A DNA stretch of 23,199 nt from a virus: positions 1 to 23,199 of the IMG/VR virus record IMGVR_UViG_3300025282_000253; one strand, written 5' to 3'. Shown piece after piece: positions 1 to 8,301 of this stretch. Below the pieces are notes generated by a model. That model was not told the DNA's origin. It saw only the letters and a list, made by a program, of their open reading frames with translations, and searched no databases. How positions within the stretch are numbered: position 1 is the stretch's first letter; each line of letters starts with the position of its first letter. The position numbers and the translations under genes were made by a program.

Positions 1-459
1 GTCAGAGGCACTCTGGGAGATTGTGGTGAAATCTGCATCTCCTGCAAAGTCATCAGTCAAGGTGTCCGCATATTTCAGAGTCCGGTCCTTCCCGTCATCC
101 AACTGCTGTGCAGCCATCATCGCCTTGTCGAAGCCCTCCTCCAGAGTTTCCGCATCAAGTGCATCGTTTGCCTGGTAATCAGTTTGTTGAAGAAGATCCA
201 GACTTCTTGAGATTGTGATTGTTGTTCCAGATGCAGGAGTATAATCCGTAGGAGAGGTCAGGAACGTCACAGTCCCTGTTGAAAAGGGTGCAGCAGTCAA
301 GGAATAATGAGTTGCAAGAGTTTTGACACTATCAACACCAGAGGTTGTAACCGTTACGACAATCTCTGCTTGTGTGATTGCAGAGAAGGTCACAGCAAAG
401 GCAACTACGCTGCCATCACCACTGTACTGAACTCTTGATCTGTTGACTGAAACGGTCAT
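1..459 (-). CDS. Tail fibre protein, N-terminal part (cut by window edge)
   Basis: The frame starts at ATG 459 and stays open for 153 codons to position 1, so the C-terminal, receptor-binding part lies outside the window. The N-terminus resembles the virion-attachment domain of T7 gp17-type tail fibres: a YSGDGS motif near residue 12 followed by alternating beta strands (FAVTFSAIT, IVVTVTT), then a TDYTPASGTTITISR stretch and a DYQANDALDAETLEEGFDK helix, the usual order in this domain. In the family, this domain fixes the fibre to the tail tube and the distal part binds the host surface. A Shine-Dalgarno AAGGA lies 6 bases upstream and overlaps the stop of the preceding ejection-protein gene, so the two are probably translationally coupled. 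Family call is from motif recognition; confidence is good for the N-terminus, and nothing can be said about host specificity. Confidence 0.85.
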   Translation of the reverse strand, partial: MTVSVNRSRVQYSGDGSVVAFAVTFSAITQAEIVVTVTTSGVDSVKTLATHYSLTAAPFSTGTVTFLTSPTDYTPASGTTITISRSLDLLQQTDYQANDALDAETLEEGFDKAMMAAQQLDDGKDRTLKYADTLTDDFAGDADFTTISQSASD

Positions 460-468
460 GGTATATCC

Positions 469-2964
469 TTATCTGTTTACAAATTGTGCAGGAGACCACA
501 AGAACTCCTGATTGTTCTTCTTTCTCGCCCTGCGTTCCATTCGTCTGAGGTATCCTGGGTTTAGAAATTCTTGAATCTGGAAATTAATGAAGTAATCCAT
601 CAGGGTGCTGGTTAACCAGAAGTTTCCATATGGAGCATTACGCTTCAGTGCATTCCATGTTCTTGCCGCAAAATCGTCACCTCGCACAAAGGCACTGTAC
701 AACATGGCAAAATCCTGCATGGTTGATGCAGTAGGACCAAGCGAAACATCCCAAAATGAGTGTCCATATTTCCTGTAGTCGTTAAAAACAAGATCTCCAA
801 CAATTCCTCCAAATCCTGACTGCAGCACAGATGCAATAACCGTTTTTGAGAATGCCTCTAGATCTACAAAGGGGTCCACAGGTTCTTTTCCCTTCAAGAG
901 ATCCTTTGCAGATTTTGCTGCGTACCCAAGTCCAACCATTGGAATGAGATGCATCGCCGCAGGCATCCCCATCTCCCAAACTCTAGGATAATTCTTAAAC
1001 ATCATTGAAAGTCCAAAACTCCTGAACTGCCAGAATAGCTTTGCTGCCATTCCAGAGGGAGTCCCAGGTCTTGCAAACTCCTCGTCTCCTCCAAAGGGTA
1101 CTCTTGACATGAATGCCCTTTCACGTCCTCCTGGACGTATCACTTGATTCTCATTCTCTGTAACAAAGAGGTTCTGTAGTTTATCTCCTAAATTCCTCTG
1201 TTGTTTGAATGCATTGAGATCCTCCTTTGTAGGATTTGGAATCGCAGCAATCTTTTCCTCCAAATCCCTGTAGATGAGTTCAGGAGTAAAGAGCTTTGCA
1301 TCTCCAACCACATCAGGTTCAAATTTTGACAGTGCCTTCCACTCTATCTCTGTGATTCCATAGTTTCCAAGAAACACTTGAAACCTTGGAGTAAGTTCTG
1401 AGAACGATTTTCTGGTTGCATCTGCAAGATCATCTGCCAGCAGGATTGCTGCACCTTCTGCCCACCAGTTTGTCCATCCATTGAGTCCTGTCAACTTGAA
1501 GTAGTTATCAACCATCCTCTGCATGGTGCCTGGACCTCCACCATTTGAATCAAACCTCATAGCAGCACTACCAATGACTCCATCAAGTGCAATACCTAAT
1601 TTTCGTGCAAACTCTCTTTTCTCTTTTGAGGATGCAGTTTTCCAGAATGGAGACTGAAGCAAACCTGTCTTGTAAGTCTCATAATACGCACTGAAGTAGT
1701 TCTTTCCCCGGTAGTGCGCCCCAAACGCAGAGTACATTGGATCTGTGAATGCAGAGACTGTTGCCTTTCCAAGTTTTGACATATTCTGGATTGCAGCAAG
1801 ACTCTGCTCCCACTTGTGGAGCGTGGGGTTCCCCACTTGATGTGCTTTTCCAGAAACCTGAGCATACTCAGATTTGATCCTTGCAGTCTCTTTTGGTGTC
1901 AATTCAGGAAATGATTTCAAATACTTGTTGAATGTAAAATCTGGGTTTGCACCAAACTTCTGAATGAGAACCACGTTTGCACTCATTCTTTCAATTCCAC
2001 GAATAATCCCTTGGATTGGATTCTCATGTCCATAGAGAGAGTTGTACTTCAACCATGAATCTGCATTCCTGAAGTGCAACTGCCGAGACTGGGACATCAT
2101 GTTTGCAAGCGACATCTTTCCCATTCCAACCTCATCAGGTGCAGCATCTGCAAGTGCCCTCTTGTTCTGGATAATATTATCATACACCTGTTGCAGGAAA
2201 TTCTCACGATCCTGCATGTCTCTTGAAAAGAAGGTCCGATCCTCATCCAGAAAACCTGAGATATCAGATTTCCACTTTTCAAATCCTGCCTTCTCAATTT
2301 TTCTCAGATCATGATATTGTGTCGTCACAAAATCATCAAGCCATCCAATTGCTGCACCCTCAGAGTTTGCAAGGTTCACCAACTCACGTTGTTCCTTGTT
2401 GATTGCGTCTGCCATCTTGAATGCAAGGTCATTATTTCCCTTCTGCTTTCCTGTGAATGGAAACAATTCTTGAACCACTGCAGCCTGAAACTCCTGCTGG
2501 TCAAACAACCCACGTCCAAAGGGGAAATATCCAAAGACAGAAGGTCTACTTAATGCAGAGTTTCCTCCTGGAAGAACAGAGAAAATCCTTCCCAGACGAA
2601 GAGATCCCATTGCATGTCCAAGGCTCCACACAGAATCAAGAAACCCCTCCTTCTTTTTGGTGCTGCCAACCAAGAAGGCAGAAAAGTTCTCCTTTGTCTT
2701 GGCATCCCTTCTAATCCTCTTCAGGTTTTCAGGATCTTTGAAGATCTGACGCTTCACCTGAATTTCCCTTTGCTGGGCAACCCACTTTACACGTTCACTA
2801 TCGTCAACTATCTTCTTCTTGAACTTAACCTGCCAGTCTCCAGGACTTAACTTTATAAGATGCTGCTTCTCTTCTCTAAGTTTCTTGATGAGATCACGAG
2901 CTTCTTCATCAGACATTCTAAAACGTGCCTGTTTGATAAGATCAAAACAAGGGTCTTTTGCCAT
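469..2964 (-). CDS. Large internal virion (ejection) protein, gp16 C-terminal-like
   Basis: About 831 residues from ATG 2964; a GTG one codon upstream (2967) is also possible. The ATG shares its A with the TGA stop of the upstream gene (TGATG). The sequence resembles the large DNA-ejection proteins of T7-like podoviruses: a charged, helical N-terminal third, a central NADSWLKYNSLYGHENPIQG motif with following GIERMSANVVLIQKFG, glycine-rich turns, a WQFRSFGLSMM segment, an amphipathic or hydrophobic stretch (MPAAMHLIPMVGLGYAA), and a basic C-terminus with LNPGYLRRMERRARKK. In T7, gp16 is one chain of about 1300 residues with an N-terminal transglycosylase; here the equivalent seems divided between this gene and the one before it, and no lytic transglycosylase motif was seen. 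It is expected to sit in the capsid core and be ejected with the DNA to help form the channel across the cell envelope. Confidence 0.75.
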   Translation of the reverse strand: MAKDPCFDLIKQARFRMSDEEARDLIKKLREEKQHLIKLSPGDWQVKFKKKIVDDSERVKWVAQQREIQVKRQIFKDPENLKRIRRDAKTKENFSAFLVGSTKKKEGFLDSVWSLGHAMGSLRLGRIFSVLPGGNSALSRPSVFGYFPFGRGLFDQQEFQAAVVQELFPFTGKQKGNNDLAFKMADAINKEQRELVNLANSEGAAIGWLDDFVTTQYHDLRKIEKAGFEKWKSDISGFLDEDRTFFSRDMQDRENFLQQVYDNIIQNKRALADAAPDEVGMGKMSLANMMSQSRQLHFRNADSWLKYNSLYGHENPIQGIIRGIERMSANVVLIQKFGANPDFTFNKYLKSFPELTPKETARIKSEYAQVSGKAHQVGNPTLHKWEQSLAAIQNMSKLGKATVSAFTDPMYSAFGAHYRGKNYFSAYYETYKTGLLQSPFWKTASSKEKREFARKLGIALDGVIGSAAMRFDSNGGGPGTMQRMVDNYFKLTGLNGWTNWWAEGAAILLADDLADATRKSFSELTPRFQVFLGNYGITEIEWKALSKFEPDVVGDAKLFTPELIYRDLEEKIAAIPNPTKEDLNAFKQQRNLGDKLQNLFVTENENQVIRPGGRERAFMSRVPFGGDEEFARPGTPSGMAAKLFWQFRSFGLSMMFKNYPRVWEMGMPAAMHLIPMVGLGYAAKSAKDLLKGKEPVDPFVDLEAFSKTVIASVLQSGFGGIVGDLVFNDYRKYGHSFWDVSLGPTASTMQDFAMLYSAFVRGDDFAARTWNALKRNAPYGNFWLTSTLMDYFINFQIQEFLNPGYLRRMERRARKKNNQEFLWSPAQFVNR

Positions 2965-4727
2965 CACGCTCTCACCAAACAGTTCCCTGCAGCCAGATAT
3001 CCTTCTGACTGTGCAGTTATTCTCTCACTAGAATCCTCCACGTCCACGATTATCCTTACACCCTCATCTGAGATGTCATCTCCCATTGCAGCAAGATTCT
3101 GATCTGCATGTTCCAACTCCAACTTCTGCTCTTTCCTTGACTTGAGTTGATCATTTGACACAGGAGTTATCTCCTCAGTGGCAACAGCTTCATTTAATTT
3201 TGTGAACTCAGGTTCATAGATGGATTTGGATTGAGCAGGGTCCACTGTGAAGATGACTTTGTTTCCTCCTTCTTCTGTGGACCAGACTGCATCAAACCCC
3301 TCCTTCTTGAACCACTCTGCACCCAACTCCTTTATCTCCTTGGGAGGCATTGGTGGATGGAGATTCTTCACATTGAGAAAGCGAGGATTGATTTCTCCTC
3401 CCACTATTTCAGGAAATCCCTCGTCCAATTCCCTTGTCATGTTTTCAAGAGTGTTCCCCTCAGAAACCGTTTTGATGGGTTCACCGTCCTTATTCCTGAG
3501 AGGAGTTCCTGCTTCCTCTAATCCCTTGATTCTCGCTTCAACATCTGCATCCTGAAGACGTTCTGGCATAAAGTCGAAGACCGCATACGGTTTTCCGCGA
3601 TCAGATATTTCAAAGAAATCTGGAAACTCATCAACAAGTGCTTCGTATGCCGCCAGTCTTTCTGGTGGAATTCCCCTTCTTGGATACCACACAACTTCAG
3701 AAGGATCAGTTGTAAATGCAATCATTCCATTTGAATCCTTGCCTGCAACTATTGCTTCAAACGGATCTGTCCCTTTTGCCTGCACCATTCCGTGGTAGAC
3801 CCTCATAAGAGATCCATCCGGATTCAGAAGTTGAGACTCCACAAATGATCCCTTTATTACTCCAGAAGGTGCCCCTGCGAGTTTAGCGGCGTGTGTTTGT
3901 GCCGTGTCTGCTGGATCTAGAGTTACAGGTTCTGGCTTTGACCTATTGAGAATGTGTGCGGCATCCGGTGTCTCTCCTGCGGCTCTTTGTGCTTGGGAAA
4001 CTTTCACCGCATCTACTCTATCCCTAAGTGGGACAGAGGAGATGTTTTTTGCATCCTCAAGTTTTTTGGTTGAAAAATCAGGGTCTTTGGGATGTATCTT
4101 TCCAAACAATCCTCCAAATGCACCACCAATTCCTGCAGAAATTGCAATATCAGCAAATGCCATTGAGTAATCATACTCTTCTTGGTAAGAACTTTTCTCC
4201 ATTGCATAGAGTGGCTGGAATGCAATTGCCCCTCCTGCTCCTTCAATGACTCCTCTAAGGGCACGTTTTCCACGGGTGGTTGCATTTATTAAAGCCTGAA
4301 CCTGCTTTCCCTTCTTCACCATTCCCAACCATGGAATAAAGTTGATGGGATCAGGAATTGAACCAACCAGATATCCTCCAATGCCAAGAGCCGCGCCTCC
4401 AAAAGAGGTTCTTGACATCAAGTCTGCATATCTCCGGTTTTGATCATGCCTCTCTGCAAGTAAACGTGCCTGTCCTTCTGTCATATCCTGATCATACTCA
4501 AGTCCTTCTCTGAAAAACTCTGAGGACTCCCATTGATCCTCTGTTGAATAGACTGCTCCTCCTGCGTACTGGAGTTGTGTGTAAGAAAGTGCAAGCATTG
4601 GAGTGATATCCCTGAATCCTTCCATGAAGGATTCACTGAAGATGACAGAGAGAGAGGGGTCATACTGCCTTCCAAAATACTCCATTCCTCCAGGAGTCGG
4701 GATTCTCTCTTGTGTGTAAAAAGGCAT
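2964..4727 (-). CDS. Virion/ejection protein with ADP-ribosyltransferase-like region
   Basis: ATG 4727 gives 587 residues and sits just after the TAG stop of the upstream gene with a GAGGA-type site before it; an in-frame GTG at 4766 would add 13 residues but lies inside the upstream gene. Counted from that GTG: residues 120-225 hold glycine-rich hydrophobic segments (AALGIGGYLVGSIPDPINFI, then AISAGIGGAFGGLFG) typical of injected phage polyvalent or core proteins. Residues 305-520 resemble the ART-PolyVal ADP-ribosyltransferase-like family: DGSLMRVYHGM (usual YHGT), GMIAFTTDP, then RFLNVKNLHPP, KKEGFDAVW and VIFTVDPAQSKSIY, matching the usual LNVKNP, GYDGV and QIKS blocks. The C-terminal 60 residues are charged and helical. 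Position between gp15-like and gp16-like genes suggests it is packaged and ejected. Structural role is likely; enzyme activity is an inference, and it may be inactive since YHGT is changed to YHGM. Confidence 0.7.
   Translation of the reverse strand: MPFYTQERIPTPGGMEYFGRQYDPSLSVIFSESFMEGFRDITPMLALSYTQLQYAGGAVYSTEDQWESSEFFREGLEYDQDMTEGQARLLAERHDQNRRYADLMSRTSFGGAALGIGGYLVGSIPDPINFIPWLGMVKKGKQVQALINATTRGKRALRGVIEGAGGAIAFQPLYAMEKSSYQEEYDYSMAFADIAISAGIGGAFGGLFGKIHPKDPDFSTKKLEDAKNISSVPLRDRVDAVKVSQAQRAAGETPDAAHILNRSKPEPVTLDPADTAQTHAAKLAGAPSGVIKGSFVESQLLNPDGSLMRVYHGMVQAKGTDPFEAIVAGKDSNGMIAFTTDPSEVVWYPRRGIPPERLAAYEALVDEFPDFFEISDRGKPYAVFDFMPERLQDADVEARIKGLEEAGTPLRNKDGEPIKTVSEGNTLENMTRELDEGFPEIVGGEINPRFLNVKNLHPPMPPKEIKELGAEWFKKEGFDAVWSTEEGGNKVIFTVDPAQSKSIYEPEFTKLNEAVATEEITPVSNDQLKSRKEQKLELEHADQNLAAMGDDISDEGVRIIVDVEDSSERITAQSEGYLAAGNCLVRA
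3206..3854 (-). other. ART-PolyVal-like domain inside the ejection protein
   Basis: Sub-gene domain call. The reading frame carries the ordered signature blocks of ADP-ribosyltransferase-like domains found in phage polyvalent proteins: VYHG, then FTTDP about 25 residues later, then FLNVKN, GFDAVW and the terminal DPAQSKS. The family transfers ADP-ribose from NAD to targets. Spacing between the first and last blocks is about 190 residues, within the normal range for these domains. A region of about 100 residues between FTTDP and FLNVKN looks like an insertion. No alignment was possible here. Confidence 0.55.
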
Positions 4728-4732
4728 TAGTC

Positions 4733-7666
4733 CTATTTCCTCTGACGAATAAGAAGTTCCCTCCACCCAGAGGGTTCCTCCTCTTCTGGACTTGGTGGAG
4801 GTTCAACCACTTCTGGTCTTGGTGATGGTTCAACCACTTCTGGTTCTACAGGTGTTTCTTCCTGTGGGTGCCTTTTTCTAATGAAAACAGAAGGTGAGGG
4901 TTTCTCCACTTGAGGCCAGCCTATTCTTGTTAAAGGTCTTGGTTCTGCAAGTCCTTGCGGTATGTTCCAAGGTCTTTTTCTAAACAAAACAGAAGTTTCA
5001 TTATTCTTTACTATGTCATATACTCCCTGCAAATCACTCCATGTGAGAGGAAATTTATTTTCATTGTAAAGTGCCTCTTGAAACATACCTGCATCCTCAT
5101 TCCAGAAAAAAAGAGTGAGTCCTGATTCATCTGGGTTTATCCTCCACTGCCAGAGATCTGATCCTCCAATGTCTGCAATATCCCATCCTGTCTCTCTCGC
5201 TTCTGCACTTACATGTTCCACCAGACGTTCTGTGTATTCTATTAATACATCATTAAGAACATCCGGGTTTACTGGTTCACCATTCCTCTGTGGTAAATTA
5301 TTCAATGCAATGCGGACTGTTGTTCTCTCTCCAGATCCTCCTTGAATTACTACATACTGGTTGGAAATCAAGTGAGTCTCTGCAAGTTCTATGACCTCAT
5401 CCAGAGTGAAACCTCTATTTTTGGTTTTCTTGTAAATAACATAATCTGTAAGCATATCCAAAACACTAGACGATTCTGCAGTTCCGGTGCCAAAAGAATC
5501 CAGAAATGCCCTTACAGTCTCATCTCTTGAAACCTTTTCTCTCAGTGTCTTGAAAGAGGATGCTGCAGGTTCTTTCTTTACATCAAAAATTATTCCAACT
5601 TCTTCACGGTTTTTTGCCAAATGCTTCTGGGAATCATTAAACTCATCCAAAAGCACAGGGTTACTTATCTCTGTGTAGATATAATCTCCCCATGTGAATC
5701 CATCTGCTTTGATAAACTCATTCATGACAGAAGATGCATTTTCTCCAGATTTTTTAATTAAGGTATCCAGAAATTCTTTCTTCTTCACACCTGTACCGGA
5801 AATGGTAAGCGCATTCCATTCCTTCCCTCTCCTTTCTCTCATGCTTAAAGACCACACTGCAGTTGTTCCTGCAAGCACTTGTCTTGAAAGTTCACTTGGA
5901 CTTGGATATTGATCATCAGGTATTCCTTTCCAGTTCATCTGATCTCTTATAATCCTCTTAATACCCTCTGGAGATTCTGGATCAATCTCATCTTTCACTG
6001 CTTGCTGATGTCCAATGGATGCCGGGTCTTTTACTCGGAGATCAATCCATTTCTGGAGTTCCCCTAAAACTCCAGAATAAATTCCTATCATCTGGGAATA
6101 CCGGAAGTTTTCTTGATCAGGGATATCCTTTCCTTCAGCATCCTTAAACTTCTGATTCTTAGGATGTAGACTATCTTTGAGTTCTTGAAACTCCTTATAG
6201 GATTTCTTGTCAATATCCTTGATTCCCAATCCAACTGTTTCTGCATACTCAAGAGCCAGCTTCCACTGTTTAAGTTTCCACGGTTTACGTTGAAAATGTT
6301 TGTAATGCTTAAACTGATCAAGAAACTCAGTATTTTTAACTGCTGCAATACTCTCAGGAGATGACTCAGGATCAATAAGAACTTCTCCTGCACGTTTCAG
6401 CATTTGATTTGCCATTTCCATATCTGCTGATTGTTGACTTTCAATCTCAGACAGTGCGTTTTTAATCTTGGATTCCCGTGCTGCTCCCATGAGTGAGGGG
6501 TAATACCCACCTCTCAACTCGTTCAGACGGTTCCATTCTTCCTTGCCAGAATCAGCAATAATCTCTTCCTTCTCCTCCTTTGTTGGTTCATCAGTACGGA
6601 GCATCCAATAGGTATCCAAAGGGTTATCCCTGATATCATTGTTGACATCATTGAGATCAAAGGTTACTTTTGCATCTTCCCTGAGACGTAGGGCATCCTT
6701 TGGACCAATCAACTCTGCAGCAAGACCCCCTTGAAGATGCTCCTCCACTGGGTCTAATCGTGAATCTTCAGAGACTTTACCATCAACCAAACGTCTTCTG
6801 ACACTGGACCCTCCCAATGCAGCAGTCTTCACCAAGTTATTGTACTTTTCTTGCCAGTTTGCTGCAGCAATTCCAGTCTTGATCTTAATGTGGTGTGAAA
6901 GTGCCTTGTATTGTAAATCATTGACTGCAGATGCAGCCCAGAGTTTTAGTCTTTGCGCCTGCCTCCCACTAATGTTGTTAGCTTCCAGTATTTGTTCAAT
7001 CTCAGCATTTGCACGGCCAATAACATGACTTTTGAGAAAGATATCTTGAGGGATGGTATGCCCCAAGCCCTCTCCTTCAGAATTTTTGTTGAAGGAAGGA
7101 TCTTGAATCTCCAGTAACTGGTCATTCAGTGCCCCAGTGATCTGATTTTGAACCATTGAGGATTGGAGTTCATTCTGAAGGGCATACGATTGCTGGAGTG
7201 CCCTGATCTCCATACTGTGTGCCCTGTCACGAAGTATGGTCTCCAGCTTATTCCTGTCTCCCTCATGCGTGATGCTCTTCCAAGATTTGGTACTCTTAAT
7301 ATTATCTATGAGGGTTTTCACATGCAGCTTCCACTGCTTTTTTGATTCCGCCGGACTTAAACCTTGCTGATAATCATCAATAATCCTTTGCTCCAGTTCT
7401 CGATCCAACTCTGCAAGTGCAAGTGGCATCCCCTGTTCCCACACTTCTTTGCGGATACGTCCCTGTTCATTTGTGATCACTTTTCCAAGAGTTGATCCAA
7501 AATCAAGGATTGATTGTCCTAGACGTTCATAGGCGCGGCTTTCACTGAGAACCTCATCTCCTACCATTTGCTGGGGAGGAGGTGCAGCAGGATAAGACGG
7601 GATTCCAACTCCCTGCTCAACAGGACTCAGTTCCTTCTCAAACTTCTGGAATCTTAGACGTGCCAT
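4733..7666 (-). CDS. Internal virion protein, gp15-like
   Basis: 977 residues from ATG 7666, whose A is the last base of the TGA of the preceding gene. The protein is long, polar and mostly helical, with many charged residues and few cysteines, like the gp15-type core or ejection proteins that follow a gp14-type gene in T7-like phages. The N-terminus contains a proline-rich linker (PSYPAAPPPQQ near residues 24-34). The last 90 residues are low-complexity, with PEVVEP repeated twice and a run of P and E before the basic end ELLIRQRK; this tail is encoded by a 27-base direct repeat. No enzymatic motif was recognised. Its order (gp14-like, this gene, ART-bearing protein, gp16-like) supports a role in the core complex that is expelled into the host envelope before DNA. 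The family call rests on position, length and composition rather than on a specific motif. Confidence 0.65.
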   Translation of the reverse strand: MARLRFQKFEKELSPVEQGVGIPSYPAAPPPQQMVGDEVLSESRAYERLGQSILDFGSTLGKVITNEQGRIRKEVWEQGMPLALAELDRELEQRIIDDYQQGLSPAESKKQWKLHVKTLIDNIKSTKSWKSITHEGDRNKLETILRDRAHSMEIRALQQSYALQNELQSSMVQNQITGALNDQLLEIQDPSFNKNSEGEGLGHTIPQDIFLKSHVIGRANAEIEQILEANNISGRQAQRLKLWAASAVNDLQYKALSHHIKIKTGIAAANWQEKYNNLVKTAALGGSSVRRRLVDGKVSEDSRLDPVEEHLQGGLAAELIGPKDALRLREDAKVTFDLNDVNNDIRDNPLDTYWMLRTDEPTKEEKEEIIADSGKEEWNRLNELRGGYYPSLMGAARESKIKNALSEIESQQSADMEMANQMLKRAGEVLIDPESSPESIAAVKNTEFLDQFKHYKHFQRKPWKLKQWKLALEYAETVGLGIKDIDKKSYKEFQELKDSLHPKNQKFKDAEGKDIPDQENFRYSQMIGIYSGVLGELQKWIDLRVKDPASIGHQQAVKDEIDPESPEGIKRIIRDQMNWKGIPDDQYPSPSELSRQVLAGTTAVWSLSMRERRGKEWNALTISGTGVKKKEFLDTLIKKSGENASSVMNEFIKADGFTWGDYIYTEISNPVLLDEFNDSQKHLAKNREEVGIIFDVKKEPAASSFKTLREKVSRDETVRAFLDSFGTGTAESSSVLDMLTDYVIYKKTKNRGFTLDEVIELAETHLISNQYVVIQGGSGERTTVRIALNNLPQRNGEPVNPDVLNDVLIEYTERLVEHVSAEARETGWDIADIGGSDLWQWRINPDESGLTLFFWNEDAGMFQEALYNENKFPLTWSDLQGVYDIVKNNETSVLFRKRPWNIPQGLAEPRPLTRIGWPQVEKPSPSVFIRKRHPQEETPVEPEVVEPSPRPEVVEPPPSPEEEEPSGWRELLIRQRK
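4800..4853 (-). repeat. 27-base tandem repeat coding for PEVVEP units
   Basis: The 18-base block GGTTCAACCACTTCTGGT (plus-strand reading) occurs at 4800-4817 and again at 4827-4844, a period of 27 bases or nine codons. It encodes repeated PEVVEP-type units in the C-terminal tail of the gp15-like protein. The exact identity of the DNA suggests a recent duplication or slippage. Confidence 0.8.
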
Positions 7667-8292
7667 CAGGGTCTAAACCAAGGAATTCGTTGATCCACAG
7701 GCATCTTATACTGGGTTTGAACCATTGTTCCTGTTCCTGTCAAGAGGGTTCCTGCGCCTTCAATCAAACGTGATGCCTCTTTTGCGGCAGCAGCAGCAGT
7801 TGCCCATTCTGCCTTTGCAACCATTGATGTTTTTGCAAGCTCTGCAGAATCCTGCATGATCTCCAATTGTCTGCTGGTACTCACTTGAAGATTATGTGCT
7901 TTCAAGTTTGCACTGTTTACCATGTTTGCGGATGCACGGTTTGCAGTCAAAACCTGTTCAAACTCAATCTGCCCTGGAGTTCCATATCCAACAACTGCAC
8001 CAGATGATCCTGTTTCTGCACTAATTGCTGAGGTTGCACGTCTTCCCTGTATTTTGATTTCATGTCCTCTCAATTGTCCTAACACTCTTAGTTCATCTTC
8101 CTTTCTCAAGGATTGTAGACGAATAAACCCCATCTTCTTCTGGGTGATCTTGTATTGTTCATTTGCATACCTTCTATACTCTGCTGCCTGTGCATTATAC
8201 TGAGACTGCTGTTGCCGGGATTGCTGCTGTTGTGCCTGCCATGATAACAAAAGACCTGTTGCCTGTATTAGAGGGACTACCCACCATGCCAT
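7666..8292 (-). CDS. Internal virion protein, gp14-like
   Basis: 208 residues. The N-terminus is hydrophobic (MAWWVVPLIQATGLLLSW), followed by a glutamine-rich coiled-coil-like stretch (AQQQQSRQQQSQYNAQAA, residues 20-37), a basic helix, a small glycine/serine-rich centre (SSGAVVGYGTPGQIEFEQVL) and an alanine-rich helix. This layout is seen in gp14-type ejection proteins, in which the hydrophobic part is thought to enter the outer membrane. A Shine-Dalgarno AGGAG sits 6 bases before ATG 8292 and overlaps the TAG stop of the tail tubular protein B gene (TAGGAG). The gene ends in a TGATG overlap with the gp15-like gene. Function is inferred from order, size and the N-terminal hydrophobic helix. 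Confidence 0.7.
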   Translation of the reverse strand: MAWWVVPLIQATGLLLSWQAQQQQSRQQQSQYNAQAAEYRRYANEQYKITQKKMGFIRLQSLRKEDELRVLGQLRGHEIKIQGRRATSAISAETGSSGAVVGYGTPGQIEFEQVLTANRASANMVNSANLKAHNLQVSTSRQLEIMQDSAELAKTSMVAKAEWATAAAAAKEASRLIEGAGTLLTGTGTMVQTQYKMPVDQRIPWFRP

Positions 8293-8301
8293 TTTAATCT
8301 C

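Noticed and set aside
1-459. Diversity-generating retroelement target in the tail fibre, suggested by the BPP-1-like gene order
   Set aside because: Only the N-terminal domain is in the window; no variable or template repeat or reverse transcriptase is present here.
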